Below are positions 1 to 6,532 of a stretch of DNA of 7,345 nt, piece after piece. Every line of letters starts with the position of its first letter. Position 1 is the stretch's first letter. Both the position numbers and the translations under genes were made by a program. The notes under the pieces are model-generated. The model was not told the DNA's origin. It made no database searches and saw only the letters and a list, made by a program, of their open reading frames with translations. Origin of the DNA: Bacteroidales bacterium (GTDB taxonomy: Bacteria; Bacteroidota; Bacteroidia; Bacteroidales; Muribaculaceae); NCBI GenBank assembly GCA_004553095.1, contig SFMJ01000090.1, forward strand, positions 1 to 7,345. The letters run 5' to 3'.

Positions 1-617
1 CGTCGAGATGCAAAAGTTCGACATGCTCCTCATTTTTGCCGGCACAGAGAATCAACCCGATGGGGTTATTCTCGCCCTCTGCCATATCGTATTTCTCCAG
101 CCAACGCAAGTAGAGTTCCATCTGCCCTTTGTATGCGGCTTGAAATTTTCCAAGTTTTAGGTCAATAGCAACTAGGCAGCGTAACCTGCGGTGGTAAAAG
201 AGTAAGTCGATGTAGTAATCCTCATCGTCAACGATAATACGTTTCTGTCTGGCTAAGAAAGCGAAATCGTTGCCTAACTCGGTGATGAACCGTTGAAGTT
301 CTGCGACAATAGCACTTTCAAGATCTTTTTCGCTCCTCCAAATCATGTGCAATCACCTCCTCCGGTTTCTTTGCTATTGCGGTGCGCTCGTAAAGCATTC
401 CATCAATTTTGGCTTTTAGTGTTCGTTTCGACCATCGCTGATCTGCTGCCATTGTCAAATAAAAATTGCGTACCAAATCATCCGCTATAGGCATAACTTG
501 CAGAAAATGAGACCATGACAATTGTCGCGCCATTGGTGCGACAATTTGAATATCAGGGAATACTGATGCAAATTGCATAATCCGGCGGCAATAAATTTTG
601 TTTATATTATCTAACAT
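1..617 (-). pseudogene. yhcG: YhcG/DUF1016-family PD-(D/E)XK nuclease, N-truncated and frameshifted remnant
   Basis: Two minus-strand frames encode consecutive parts of one YhcG-family protein. The first part (about 587 down to 333) reads RRIMQFASVFPD, then RQLSWSHFLQVMPI, then the segment ending KIDGMLYERTAIAKKPEEVI, which is the DUF1016 N-terminal domain. It meets a stop at 320-318. The second part, shifted by one frame, begins at SEKDLESAI (334) and continues through ELGNDFAFLARQKRI, DYYIDLLFYHR and VAIDLKLGKF to the left edge. This is the nuclease core, with the D and DxK residues kept. From memory of the family, roughly 25-30 residues that normally link these parts (the PDLVFRDPY..LDFLGL stretch) are missing, so the lesion is a deletion that also shifts the frame. 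About 80 N-terminal residues are also absent; homology begins just after the fumarase terminator. An ATG at 617 opens the first frame, but no promoter is visible. Intact relatives are putative DNases, often found near restriction-modification genes. The C-terminus lies outside the window. Confidence 0.5.
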
Positions 618-620
618 AGG

Positions 621-659
621 GAAAAGGGGTTGTGTCGAGATGGACTTGACACAACCCCT
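621..659 (-). terminator. Intrinsic terminator of the fumarase gene
   Basis: A perfect 12-bp inverted repeat (AGGGGTTGTGTC at 625-636 and GACACAACCCCT at 648-659) encloses an 11-nt loop. Read on the minus strand, the stem is followed directly by TTTTC (625-621), and it lies about 31 nt beyond the fumarase stop codon. The other side of the stem (ATAAAAATA on the plus strand) lacks a U-run, so it should act mainly on minus-strand transcripts. It also insulates the broken nuclease gene from fumarase transcription. Confidence 0.85.
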
Positions 660-690
660 ATAAAAATATGAAAAACTATATAAAAAAGTC

Positions 691-2334
691 TTACTTGGTG
701 CAGCCGGGGCAGCGGGGTTTGATTTGCTTGAAGAAATCATTGCCCTTGTTGTCGACGAGGATGAAGGCGGGGAAATTCTCGACTTCAATCTTCCAGATAG
801 CCTCCATTCCGAGTTCGGGATACTCGAGGAGTTCGACCTTCTTGATAGAATTTTGAGCGAGTATGGCAGCGGGGCCACCGATAGAACCGAGGTAGAAACC
901 GCCATGTTTATGGCAAGCGTCAGTGACTTGCTGCGAGCGGTTGCCCTTAGCGATCATAACCATAGCACCACCGGCGGCTTGGAACTGATCGACGTATGGG
1001 TCCATACGACCGGCAGTAGTCGGGCCGAAAGAACCGGAGGGGAGGCCTTCCGGTTTCTTGGCGGGGCCTGCGTAATAGATGGGGTGATCTTTGAGATACT
1101 GAGGCATAGGCTCTCCGGCGTCGAGGCGTTCCTTGATCTTGGCGTGAGCGATATCACGACCCACGATGATGGTGCCATTGAGCGAGAGGCGAGTCGATAC
1201 GGGGTACTTATCGAGGAGAGCGAGGATCTCGGGCATGGGGCGATTGAGGTCGACCTTAACGACTTCACCCTCGCCGGCATTGCGGAACTCCTCGGGGATA
1301 AGTTCACCGGGGAACTCATCGAGTTTTTCGACCCAGATACCATCGCGGTTGATCTTCGCCTTGATATTACGGTCGGCCGAGCAGCTGACGCCCATACCTA
1401 CGGGGCAAGAAGCGCCATGACGCGGCATACGGATCACACGGATATCGTGGGCGAAATACTTACCGCCGAACTGAGCTCCGAGTCCGATATTGTGGGCGGC
1501 GTCGAGGAGCTCCTTCTCGAGTTCGACATCTCGGAAAGCGTGGCCATACTCATTGCCCTGAGTGGGGAGATTGTCGTAATACTTCACAGAAGCCTTCTTG
1601 ACAGCGGCGAGATTGGCTTCGGCAGAAGTGCCGCCGATGACGAAAGCGATATGATAGGGAGGACAAGCGGCAGTGCCGAGAGTCTTCATCTTCTCGATAA
1701 GGAAAGGCACGAGAGTCTTCTTATTAAGGATAGCCTTAGTCTCCTGATAGAGATAAGTCTTATTGGCAGAGCCGCCACCCTTAGCCACGAAGAGGAACTT
1801 ATACTCATCGCCCTCGGTGGCATGGATTTCGATTTGCGCCGGGAGGTTGCAACCGGTGTTCACCTCATCATACATATTGAGGGGAGCGTTCTGAGAATAG
1901 CGGAGATTATTCTCAGTATAAGTCTTATATACACCCTTAGAGATCATCTCCTCATCGTCGCAACCGGTCCATACCTGCTGACCCTTATAAGCGGCACAGA
2001 TTGAAGTACCTGTATCCTGGCAGAAAGGGAGTACGCCCTTGGCGGCAACTTCGGCATTTCGGAGCATGGTAAGAGCGACATACTTATCATTTTCGGAGGC
2101 TTCGGGATCGTGGAGGATCTTAGCCACCAACTCGTTATGTTCGCGGCGGAGCATAAACGAGCAATTGTGAGAGGCTACATTAGCCAGCAGAGTCAGGGCC
2201 TGAGGGTCAACGACGAGCATTTCATGGCCGTTCCAATTTTCGACTTTAACGAAATCTTTGGAGACGAGTTGATACTCAGTGGTATCAGGTCCGAGGGGGA
2301 ACATTTCCTGATAATGAAAAGGTTTATTAGCCAT
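691..2334 (-). CDS. fumA: Fumarate hydratase class I, [4Fe-4S] type
   Basis: This 547-aa protein is a full-length single-chain class I fumarase. It catalyses reversible hydration of fumarate to L-malate in the cytoplasm. In anaerobic Bacteroidales it normally serves the reductive branch that leads from oxaloacetate to fumarate and succinate. The N-terminal (alpha) domain holds the cluster ligands C105 (PFCQDTG), C224 (AACPPYH) and C318 (GVSCSAD), the same numbers I recall for E. coli FumA. Residues expected at the active site from the Leishmania enzyme (offset 28) are all present: D107, H306 (PRHGASC), R393 (VGRD), T439 and R443 (GPTTAGRMD), and K463 (IAKGNRS). The C-terminal beta domain spans about 375-547 and ends in a CPGC tail resembling that of E. 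coli FumA. The start at 2334 gives the conserved N-terminus. No Shine-Dalgarno sequence is visible, which is usual in this phylum. It is monocistronic, with its own promoter and terminator, and divergent from the polysaccharide operon. A tartrate dehydratase role is possible but less likely. Confidence 0.97.
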   Translation of the reverse strand: MANKPFHYQEMFPLGPDTTEYQLVSKDFVKVENWNGHEMLVVDPQALTLLANVASHNCSFMLRREHNELVAKILHDPEASENDKYVALTMLRNAEVAAKGVLPFCQDTGTSICAAYKGQQVWTGCDDEEMISKGVYKTYTENNLRYSQNAPLNMYDEVNTGCNLPAQIEIHATEGDEYKFLFVAKGGGSANKTYLYQETKAILNKKTLVPFLIEKMKTLGTAACPPYHIAFVIGGTSAEANLAAVKKASVKYYDNLPTQGNEYGHAFRDVELEKELLDAAHNIGLGAQFGGKYFAHDIRVIRMPRHGASCPVGMGVSCSADRNIKAKINRDGIWVEKLDEFPGELIPEEFRNAGEGEVVKVDLNRPMPEILALLDKYPVSTRLSLNGTIIVGRDIAHAKIKERLDAGEPMPQYLKDHPIYYAGPAKKPEGLPSGSFGPTTAGRMDPYVDQFQAAGGAMVMIAKGNRSQQVTDACHKHGGFYLGSIGGPAAILAQNSIKKVELLEYPELGMEAIWKIEVENFPAFILVDNKGNDFFKQIKPRCPGCTK

Positions 2335-2356
2335 ATTAAGTGAAAAAATTTTGAAA

Positions 2357-2373
2357 AGATCGAAAAACGATCT
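2357..2373 (-). promoter_or_regulatory. Short hairpin in the fumarase mRNA leader
   Basis: AGATCG (2357-2362) and CGATCT (2368-2373) form a perfect 6-bp stem with a 5-nt loop. In the minus-strand transcript the loop is UUUUU and the stem is followed by UUUU. The predicted start of transcription is near 2386, so the hairpin would lie close to the 5' end of a leader of about 50 nt and 22 nt before the start codon. It could stabilise the mRNA 5' end or act as a weak attenuator. The stem is short, so function is uncertain. Confidence 0.4.
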
Positions 2374-2391
2374 GATTAGAAACTACTGATG

Positions 2392-2422
2392 CAAAATTAG
2401 CGAAAAAAATTATGAAAACAAA
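2392..2422 (-). promoter_or_regulatory. Bacteroidota-type promoter for the fumarase gene
   Basis: On the minus strand, TTTG (2422-2419) and TAATTTTG (2399-2392) are separated by 19 nt. This matches the known Bacteroides primary sigma consensus TTTG / TAnnTTTG. Transcription should begin near 2386, leaving a leader of about 50 nt. A second TTTG lies four bases upstream at a less suitable spacing of 23 nt. Confidence 0.75.
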
Positions 2423-2540
2423 CAAAAGAGACAAGTAAAAAGGGGAGAGATAAAAAATTAAAAAAGGGATAAAAAATTAAAAAAGAGAGCAGATGAGGCA
2501 AAAAGGGATAATAAAAAGAGATAGAGGGCAAAATAAGATA
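2401..2540. other. Purine-rich AT-rich tract between divergent promoters
   Basis: By hand count, this 140-base stretch has about 7 C and 16 T on the plus strand, so roughly 84 percent of bases are purines. It consists of A-runs broken by short G-runs (for example AGGGGAGAGA). No gene, RNA or binding site is recognised in it. It lies upstream of both divergent promoters. Possible roles are a curved or flexible spacer, or an A-tract activating element. Confidence 0.6.
2449..2486. repeat. Two-copy 19-bp tandem repeat, AT-rich
   Basis: The unit GATAAAAAATTAAAAAAGG occurs at 2449-2467 and again at 2468-2486, with only the last base differing. It lies in the purine-rich tract and may be a slippage product in low-complexity DNA. 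Confidence 0.8.
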
Positions 2541-2549
2541 GTATTAATA

Positions 2550-2581
2550 AAGGTAATTAATATATAAGGTAATTAATATAT
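2550..2581. repeat. Perfect 16-bp tandem duplication upstream of the polysaccharide operon promoter
   Basis: AAGGTAATTAATATAT occurs at 2550-2565 and is repeated exactly at 2566-2581. It ends 6 bases before the TTTG element of the operon promoter. Each copy contains the palindrome-like core ATTAAT. It could be a duplicated regulator site or UP-like element, or simple replication slippage. Confidence 0.85.
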
Positions 2582-2587
2582 CTAAAG

Positions 2588-2620
2588 TTTGCAAAATTGT
2601 GGAATAATGTGTAATTTTGC
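2588..2620 (+). promoter_or_regulatory. Bacteroidota-type promoter of the exopolysaccharide operon, with internal dyad
   Basis: TTTG (2588-2591) and TAATTTTG (2612-2619) are separated by 20 nt, an excellent match to the Bacteroides primary sigma consensus. Transcription should start near 2625-2628. The promoter also contains an 8-bp inverted repeat, GCAAAATT (2591-2598) and AATTTTGC (2613-2620), spanning the spacer. This could be an operator or only a by-product of the consensus bases. It is the only consensus promoter I see for the downstream genes. Confidence 0.8.
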
Positions 2621-2675
2621 GAGATAAAATATGCGGATGCTCCCATATAGGAGACAAAAAGAAGACATCAAAGAT

Positions 2676-3197
2676 ATGGCATGGTATGTAATGCGCGACC
2701 TAACCCGCTCGAATGCCTTGATGCCGTCGTGGAAGCTACTTGAGGCCGATGGGTATGAGGTATATACTCCGATGGTATGGAAGGTAGTGAAGCGAGGTAT
2801 AAAGCGCACACGCGAGCGAGTGCCGGTGATCCATGACTTGCTGTTCGTGAAGTCGAGTCGCGAGGCGTTAGATCCGGTGGTATCGCGGATACCTACGTTG
2901 CAATATCGTTTCGTACGCGGAGCCTACGGCAAGGCAATGGAGGTGTCGGAAGAAGATATGGAGAGATTCATCCGCGCCACGAGATCGACCGACGATGTGC
3001 TCTACTACAAGCCGTCGGAGCTGACTCCGGCGATGGTGGGCAAGCGAGTTATGATCTTAGGCGGACCATTGGATGGTATGACCGGCAACCTACTCTCCAT
3101 CAAGGGGATGCGCAAGCGTCGGCTGCTGGTAGAACTGCCTGACACATTGATATCTGCGGTGGATGTATCTCCGCAATATATCAAGATTATCGAATAG
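2676..3197 (+). CDS. NusG-like transcription antiterminator (UpxY-type) of the exopolysaccharide locus
   Basis: The protein has 173 aa from this start. It opens with MAWYVMRDLTRSN, the usual beginning of a NusG N-terminal (NGN) domain, which covers about residues 1-105. A KOW motif follows at about 122-150 (GKRVMILGGPLDGMTGNLL), and the C-terminus is PQYIKII. This two-domain layout is that of NusG paralogues such as Bacteroides UpxY. Those are known to be encoded first in capsule operons and to prevent premature termination of their own operon by RNA polymerase. An in-frame ATG at 2631 would add 15 residues (188 aa). I prefer 2676 because the promoter predicts transcription starting only a few bases before 2631, and because family members start near the WYV motif. 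No clear ribosome binding site is seen. It is the first gene of the operon, 69 nt ahead of the export lipoprotein, with no promoter in the gap. No UpxZ-like anti-regulator gene follows it here. Confidence 0.88.
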   Translation: MAWYVMRDLTRSNALMPSWKLLEADGYEVYTPMVWKVVKRGIKRTRERVPVIHDLLFVKSSREALDPVVSRIPTLQYRFVRGAYGKAMEVSEEDMERFIRATRSTDDVLYYKPSELTPAMVGKRVMILGGPLDGMTGNLLSIKGMRKRRLLVELPDTLISAVDVSPQYIKIIE

Positions 3198-3266
3198 TGT
3201 GCAACACAAATAGAACGATATAGATAAAAGAAATTAAGAACCGTAGAAACCAAAAGAGCATATAAT

Positions 3267-4091
3267 ATGCGAATTAAAAGTATATACCTGACAGCACTCA
3301 TCGGATTGGTAATTTCGATGGGATCGTGCACATCTACCAAGAAAATCTCCTACTTTCAAGATTTGCAAGATGGGCAAGAGAATATCATTCCGGCATTGAA
3401 CGCCATCAAGATGCAACCCTACGACAAGCTATCAATCGTGGTAAGTACGACAGACTCCCGACTCAACGCCTTGTTCAATCTTCCGGTAGCGACCAACAGA
3501 TTAGGGTCCACATCGGCCGACGGCAGTGTAAAAGGGTCCACATCGGGAGGAGATGGCAACGTGATGCCCTACACCATCGACAGTAAAGGAAACATAAACT
3601 TCCCGGTGCTTGGCAAACTCTATGTAGCCGGCATGACACGCGAAGAGATGGCTGAGTATATCAAACGCGAGCTGATAAGTCGCGATTTGGCTAAGAATCC
3701 GATTGTGACAGTGGAATTTATAAACATGTCAGTGGCAGTGATCGGAGAAGTAAGTTCACCGGGGCGCTATGCGATAACCCGCGACAACTACACGCTGCTC
3801 GATGCTCTGAGTTCGGCAGGCGACTTGACCATCTATGGCAAGCGCGATAACATCCGTGTGCTTCGCGAAGAGAATGGCGTGCAGAAGACCTATATGGTAA
3901 ACTTGAACTCCGGGTCTGCACTTACCAACTCGCCAGTGTATTATCTTCGTCAGAACGATGTGGTGTATGTAGAGCCCAACGCGACCAAAGCGAGACAATC
4001 GACACCCAACGGCAACTCAGTGATGACCCCGGCATTCTGGATTTCGATTGCATCATTCATCGCCACAATGGCAGTCTTGATAATAAAGTAA
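3267..4091 (+). CDS. Wza-type polysaccharide export lipoprotein
   Basis: This 274-aa protein belongs to the polysaccharide biosynthesis/export family (Wza/BexD-like). Its members assemble in the outer membrane and periplasm and let capsule or exopolysaccharide chains leave the cell. It has a lipoprotein signal peptide: MRIK, a hydrophobic run, then the lipobox SMGSC with C21 as the lipidated cysteine. The Poly_export domain covers about residues 46-150 (PYDKLSIVVS to NPIVTVEFINM). An SLBB-type domain follows at about 155-235 (VAVIGEVSSPGRYAI to LRQNDVVYVEP). A hydrophobic C-terminal stretch (about 256-273, FWISIASFIATMAVLII) is typical of Bacteroidota members, which are shorter than E. coli Wza (about 380 aa). 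It lies 10 nt ahead of the Wzz-kinase gene, its expected physical partner, and is surely co-transcribed with it. A GSTS-coding repeat sits at residues 80-93. No Shine-Dalgarno or separate promoter is evident. Confidence 0.93.
   Translation: MRIKSIYLTALIGLVISMGSCTSTKKISYFQDLQDGQENIIPALNAIKMQPYDKLSIVVSTTDSRLNALFNLPVATNRLGSTSADGSVKGSTSGGDGNVMPYTIDSKGNINFPVLGKLYVAGMTREEMAEYIKRELISRDLAKNPIVTVEFINMSVAVIGEVSSPGRYAITRDNYTLLDALSSAGDLTIYGKRDNIRVLREENGVQKTYMVNLNSGSALTNSPVYYLRQNDVVYVEPNATKARQSTPNGNSVMTPAFWISIASFIATMAVLIIK
3503..3546 (+). repeat. In-frame 14-bp direct repeat within the export lipoprotein gene
   Basis: AGGGTCCACATCGG occurs at 3503-3516 and again exactly at 3533-3546, 30 bases (10 codons) apart. 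It encodes two GSTS segments (LGSTSADGSVKGSTSGG) in a glycine- and serine-rich loop of the Poly_export domain. The identical codons suggest a recent local duplication of 30 bases followed by divergence of the spacer. Confidence 0.75.
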
Positions 4092-4101
4092 GCAACAACA
4101 C

Positions 4102-6531
4102 ATGGCAACACTAATAGATATGAACACAGCGACACAGACAGTGTCGTCAGGCGCCACAAGTTCACGCAAGCCTAAAATCACGCCGACCGAGATACTTTTC
4201 ATCTGTCTTGGCAAATGGTATTGGTTCGTAATCTCAATCATAATATGCGGAGCAATCGGCTGGATTCATATCCAGAAGACAGCGCCGACATATAAGAAGT
4301 CAGCGGCCGTATTGATCAAGACCGACTCCGATGGCAAATCTATGTCGGCCAACGAAGCGATCTTCTCCGACCTTGGGATCGCCCGTTCGGGCTCCTTCCT
4401 TCTGGATGAGATACAGATCATCCAGTCGCCCGACTTGATGCGAGACGTAGTAAGAAAACTGAAGCTCAACACTCAATACTTCGTAGAAGATACCTTCCGA
4501 GACAAATTGGTGTATGGCAACGAGCTTCCGGTGAGTGTAGAGTTTTTAGATCTGACCGAAGATGACAGTGCCTCCTTCACCATCATCCTGGGGAGCAACG
4601 GCGAATACACCATCAAAGATCTTACCCTACGTGGCAAGGAAATGAATCGCCCCGAGATGAAGGGGATCATCGGCACCCCGCTGAAGACAGCGTTGGGCCG
4701 CATCGAAGTGATTCCGGGTAAGGCCTACGAGACCTCCCCGATCAAAGAGATGCGCGTAAGCCATAGCACTGTCAAGGGCATGGCAGGGTCGATGATGGGT
4801 CGTCTCAAAGCTGACACCGACAAGAAGTCATTCAATATGGTGGTGATGGACTATACCGACATCAACCCACAGCGAGCCGAAGATATCTTGGGACAGATCA
4901 TAGCCAGTTACAACGACCGCTGGATGAGCGACAAGCGCACTCTGGCCGACAACTCGAGCAAATTCATCGACGAGCGAGTAGCCCTCTTGCAGAAAGAGCT
5001 TGGATCGGTCGATGACGACATCTCCTCCTTCAAGAGTGCGAACTTGATACCGGATGTGGATGCGGCAGCCTCCCTCTATATGAGTCAAGCCACCCAGACC
5101 TCGATGGCACTGAAAGATCTTCGCAATCAGGAATACATGGCGAAATACATTCGCAACTACCTGCGCAACACGGAGAACAACAACAAGCTGCTTCCGGCGA
5201 ATGCCGGACTCGCCAACGCCAGCATCTCGGGACAAATCGCACAATACAACACCAAGATTCTGGAGCGCAATAGTTTGGTATCACAGAGTAGTACGAGCAA
5301 CCCCTTGGTGGCAGAAATGGATCAAGCATTGGCAGCGATGCGCTCGGCGTTGATGTCATCGATCGACAACGAGATACTCTCACTCGGCGAGCAAATCAGA
5401 AGCCAAGAGGGCTTCAACGGCACCGCCACCTCGAAGATTGCCTCGAACCCCAAGCAAGCCAAATACCTGCTGAGCGTAGAGCGTCAGCAGAAGGTGAAAG
5501 AGACCCTGTATCTCTACCTTCTGCAGAAGCGTGAAGAGAATCAACTTCAGCAGGCACTCACCTCCTACAACACTCGCATCGTAAGAGAGCCGGATGGTTC
5601 CAACGGTCCGATCTCGCCCAACAAGGGTATTATCTATGCCATCTCCCTGGCACTTGGTGTGGCGATACCGGCCTTCATCCTTCTGTTGCAAGAGTTGACA
5701 ACATCAGTGGTGAGAGGTCGTCAAGACATCAAAGACTTGAAGGCACCCTTTGCCGGCGAATTGCCCCTCTATGGCAAGCATCAGAGTCTGAAGCGTCGCA
5801 GAGGCGAGAAAGAGAACCCGACCTTGGTGGCAGTGAAAGAGAACAATCGCAACTCTATCAACGAAGCCTTCCGCATGGTACGCACCAACATCGAATTTAT
5901 GTATGGCAACGACGGCACCTCGAAAGTAGTGATGCTGACAGCAGCCAATGTGGGTAGTGGTAAGACCTTCGTAAGTTACAACCTCTCGAAGAGCTTTGCG
6001 ATCAAGGGCAAGCGCGTCGTAGCGATCGACTTGGATATGCGCAAGGCCACCTTGAGTAAATATATCGACTCGCCCGCCAAGGGTATCTCCGACTACTTGG
6101 CCAATCAAATTACCGACATCTCCGCGATCATCCACGACGTGGAAGACTGTCCCAACATGTCGGTGATCCCGGTCGGCACGATTCCGCCGAACCCGACCGA
6201 GTTGCTGTATAGCGAACGCTTCCACGCCCTGATCGAAGACTTGAAATTGCACTACGACTATATCTTCTTCGACTGTCCGCCGATCGAGGTAGTGGCAGAC
6301 TCGACGATCATCAGCCAGTATGCACAATACACTATCTTCGTGATCAGAGCCGGAGTGTTGCGACTCTCCTTGTTGCCGAGCATCAACGATATCTACGAAA
6401 AGGGCAAATTCCCCAACATGTCGATAGTTCTCAACGGCACCTTGAATCCGAGCAACTCCTACGCACGCCGCTATGGCAACCCCTACACCTACGGTTATGG
6501 CTATGGCACTACCTACACCTACGGAGATTAA
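4102..6531 (+). CDS. Wzz/Wzc-type chain-length determinant fused to a BY-family tyrosine kinase
   Basis: This 809-aa inner-membrane protein combines a polysaccharide co-polymerase with a cytoplasmic bacterial tyrosine kinase. It works with the Wza-like lipoprotein to control chain length and export. A short cytoplasmic N-terminus leads to TM1 (about 39-57) in a Wzz domain. A long periplasmic, helix-rich region follows, with a GNVR-like segment (RQQKVKETLYLYLLQKREE, 461-479). A P-rich approach (GPISPNK) leads to TM2 (about 510-529). The kinase has the EX2RX2R oligomerisation motif (E588, R591, R594), Walker A NVGSGKT (K621, T622), Walker A' VVAIDLDMR (D643, D645) and Walker B YIFFDCPP (D724). 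The last 23 residues hold eight tyrosines (787, 791, 795, 797, 799, 801, 805, 807), the usual autophosphorylation cluster. The Walker A loop has N-V where many BY-kinases have P-G. Wzz and kinase are in one chain, as in proteobacterial Wzc. No cognate tyrosine phosphatase gene is in the window. It is followed by an intrinsic terminator. Confidence 0.95.
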   Translation: MATLIDMNTATQTVSSGATSSRKPKITPTEILFICLGKWYWFVISIIICGAIGWIHIQKTAPTYKKSAAVLIKTDSDGKSMSANEAIFSDLGIARSGSFLLDEIQIIQSPDLMRDVVRKLKLNTQYFVEDTFRDKLVYGNELPVSVEFLDLTEDDSASFTIILGSNGEYTIKDLTLRGKEMNRPEMKGIIGTPLKTALGRIEVIPGKAYETSPIKEMRVSHSTVKGMAGSMMGRLKADTDKKSFNMVVMDYTDINPQRAEDILGQIIASYNDRWMSDKRTLADNSSKFIDERVALLQKELGSVDDDISSFKSANLIPDVDAAASLYMSQATQTSMALKDLRNQEYMAKYIRNYLRNTENNNKLLPANAGLANASISGQIAQYNTKILERNSLVSQSSTSNPLVAEMDQALAAMRSALMSSIDNEILSLGEQIRSQEGFNGTATSKIASNPKQAKYLLSVERQQKVKETLYLYLLQKREENQLQQALTSYNTRIVREPDGSNGPISPNKGIIYAISLALGVAIPAFILLLQELTTSVVRGRQDIKDLKAPFAGELPLYGKHQSLKRRRGEKENPTLVAVKENNRNSINEAFRMVRTNIEFMYGNDGTSKVVMLTAANVGSGKTFVSYNLSKSFAIKGKRVVAIDLDMRKATLSKYIDSPAKGISDYLANQITDISAIIHDVEDCPNMSVIPVGTIPPNPTELLYSERFHALIEDLKLHYDYIFFDCPPIEVVADSTIISQYAQYTIFVIRAGVLRLSLLPSINDIYEKGKFPNMSIVLNGTLNPSNSYARRYGNPYTYGYGYGTTYTYGD
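6482..6524 (+). repeat. In-frame 13-bp direct repeat encoding part of the tyrosine tail
   Basis: CCTACACCTACGG occurs at 6482-6494 and again at 6512-6524, 30 bases apart and in frame. Each copy encodes P/T-Y-T-Y-G at the end of the kinase. The repeat suggests the tyrosine cluster grew by local duplication. Confidence 0.75.
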
Positions 6532-6532
6532 C

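Noticed and set aside
293..490. Plus-strand 65-codon open frame
   Set aside because: It is antisense to the nuclease remnant and has no family resemblance or start signals.
618..905. N-terminal extension of the broken nuclease frame into the fumarase gene
   Set aside because: Residues upstream of the 587 region are antisense to the fumarase 3' end and its terminator and show no DUF1016 similarity.
724..2004. Long plus-strand open frame (426 codons) opposite the fumarase gene
   Set aside because: It is fully antisense to a gene with all expected fumarase residues. Its translation is a low-complexity mix of E, L, I, S and D with no recognisable family, as expected from codon bias on the opposite strand.
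2401..2581. CRISPR-like or mobile-element origin for the repeats in the intergenic region
   Set aside because: The repeats are directly adjacent two-copy duplications without spacers, and there are no terminal inverted repeats, transposase or target-site pattern.
2540..2630. Invertible capsule promoter of the Bacteroides fragilis Mpi type
   Set aside because: Such promoters are flanked by longer inverted repeats on both sides. Here the only inverted arms lie inside the promoter and no invertase gene is nearby.
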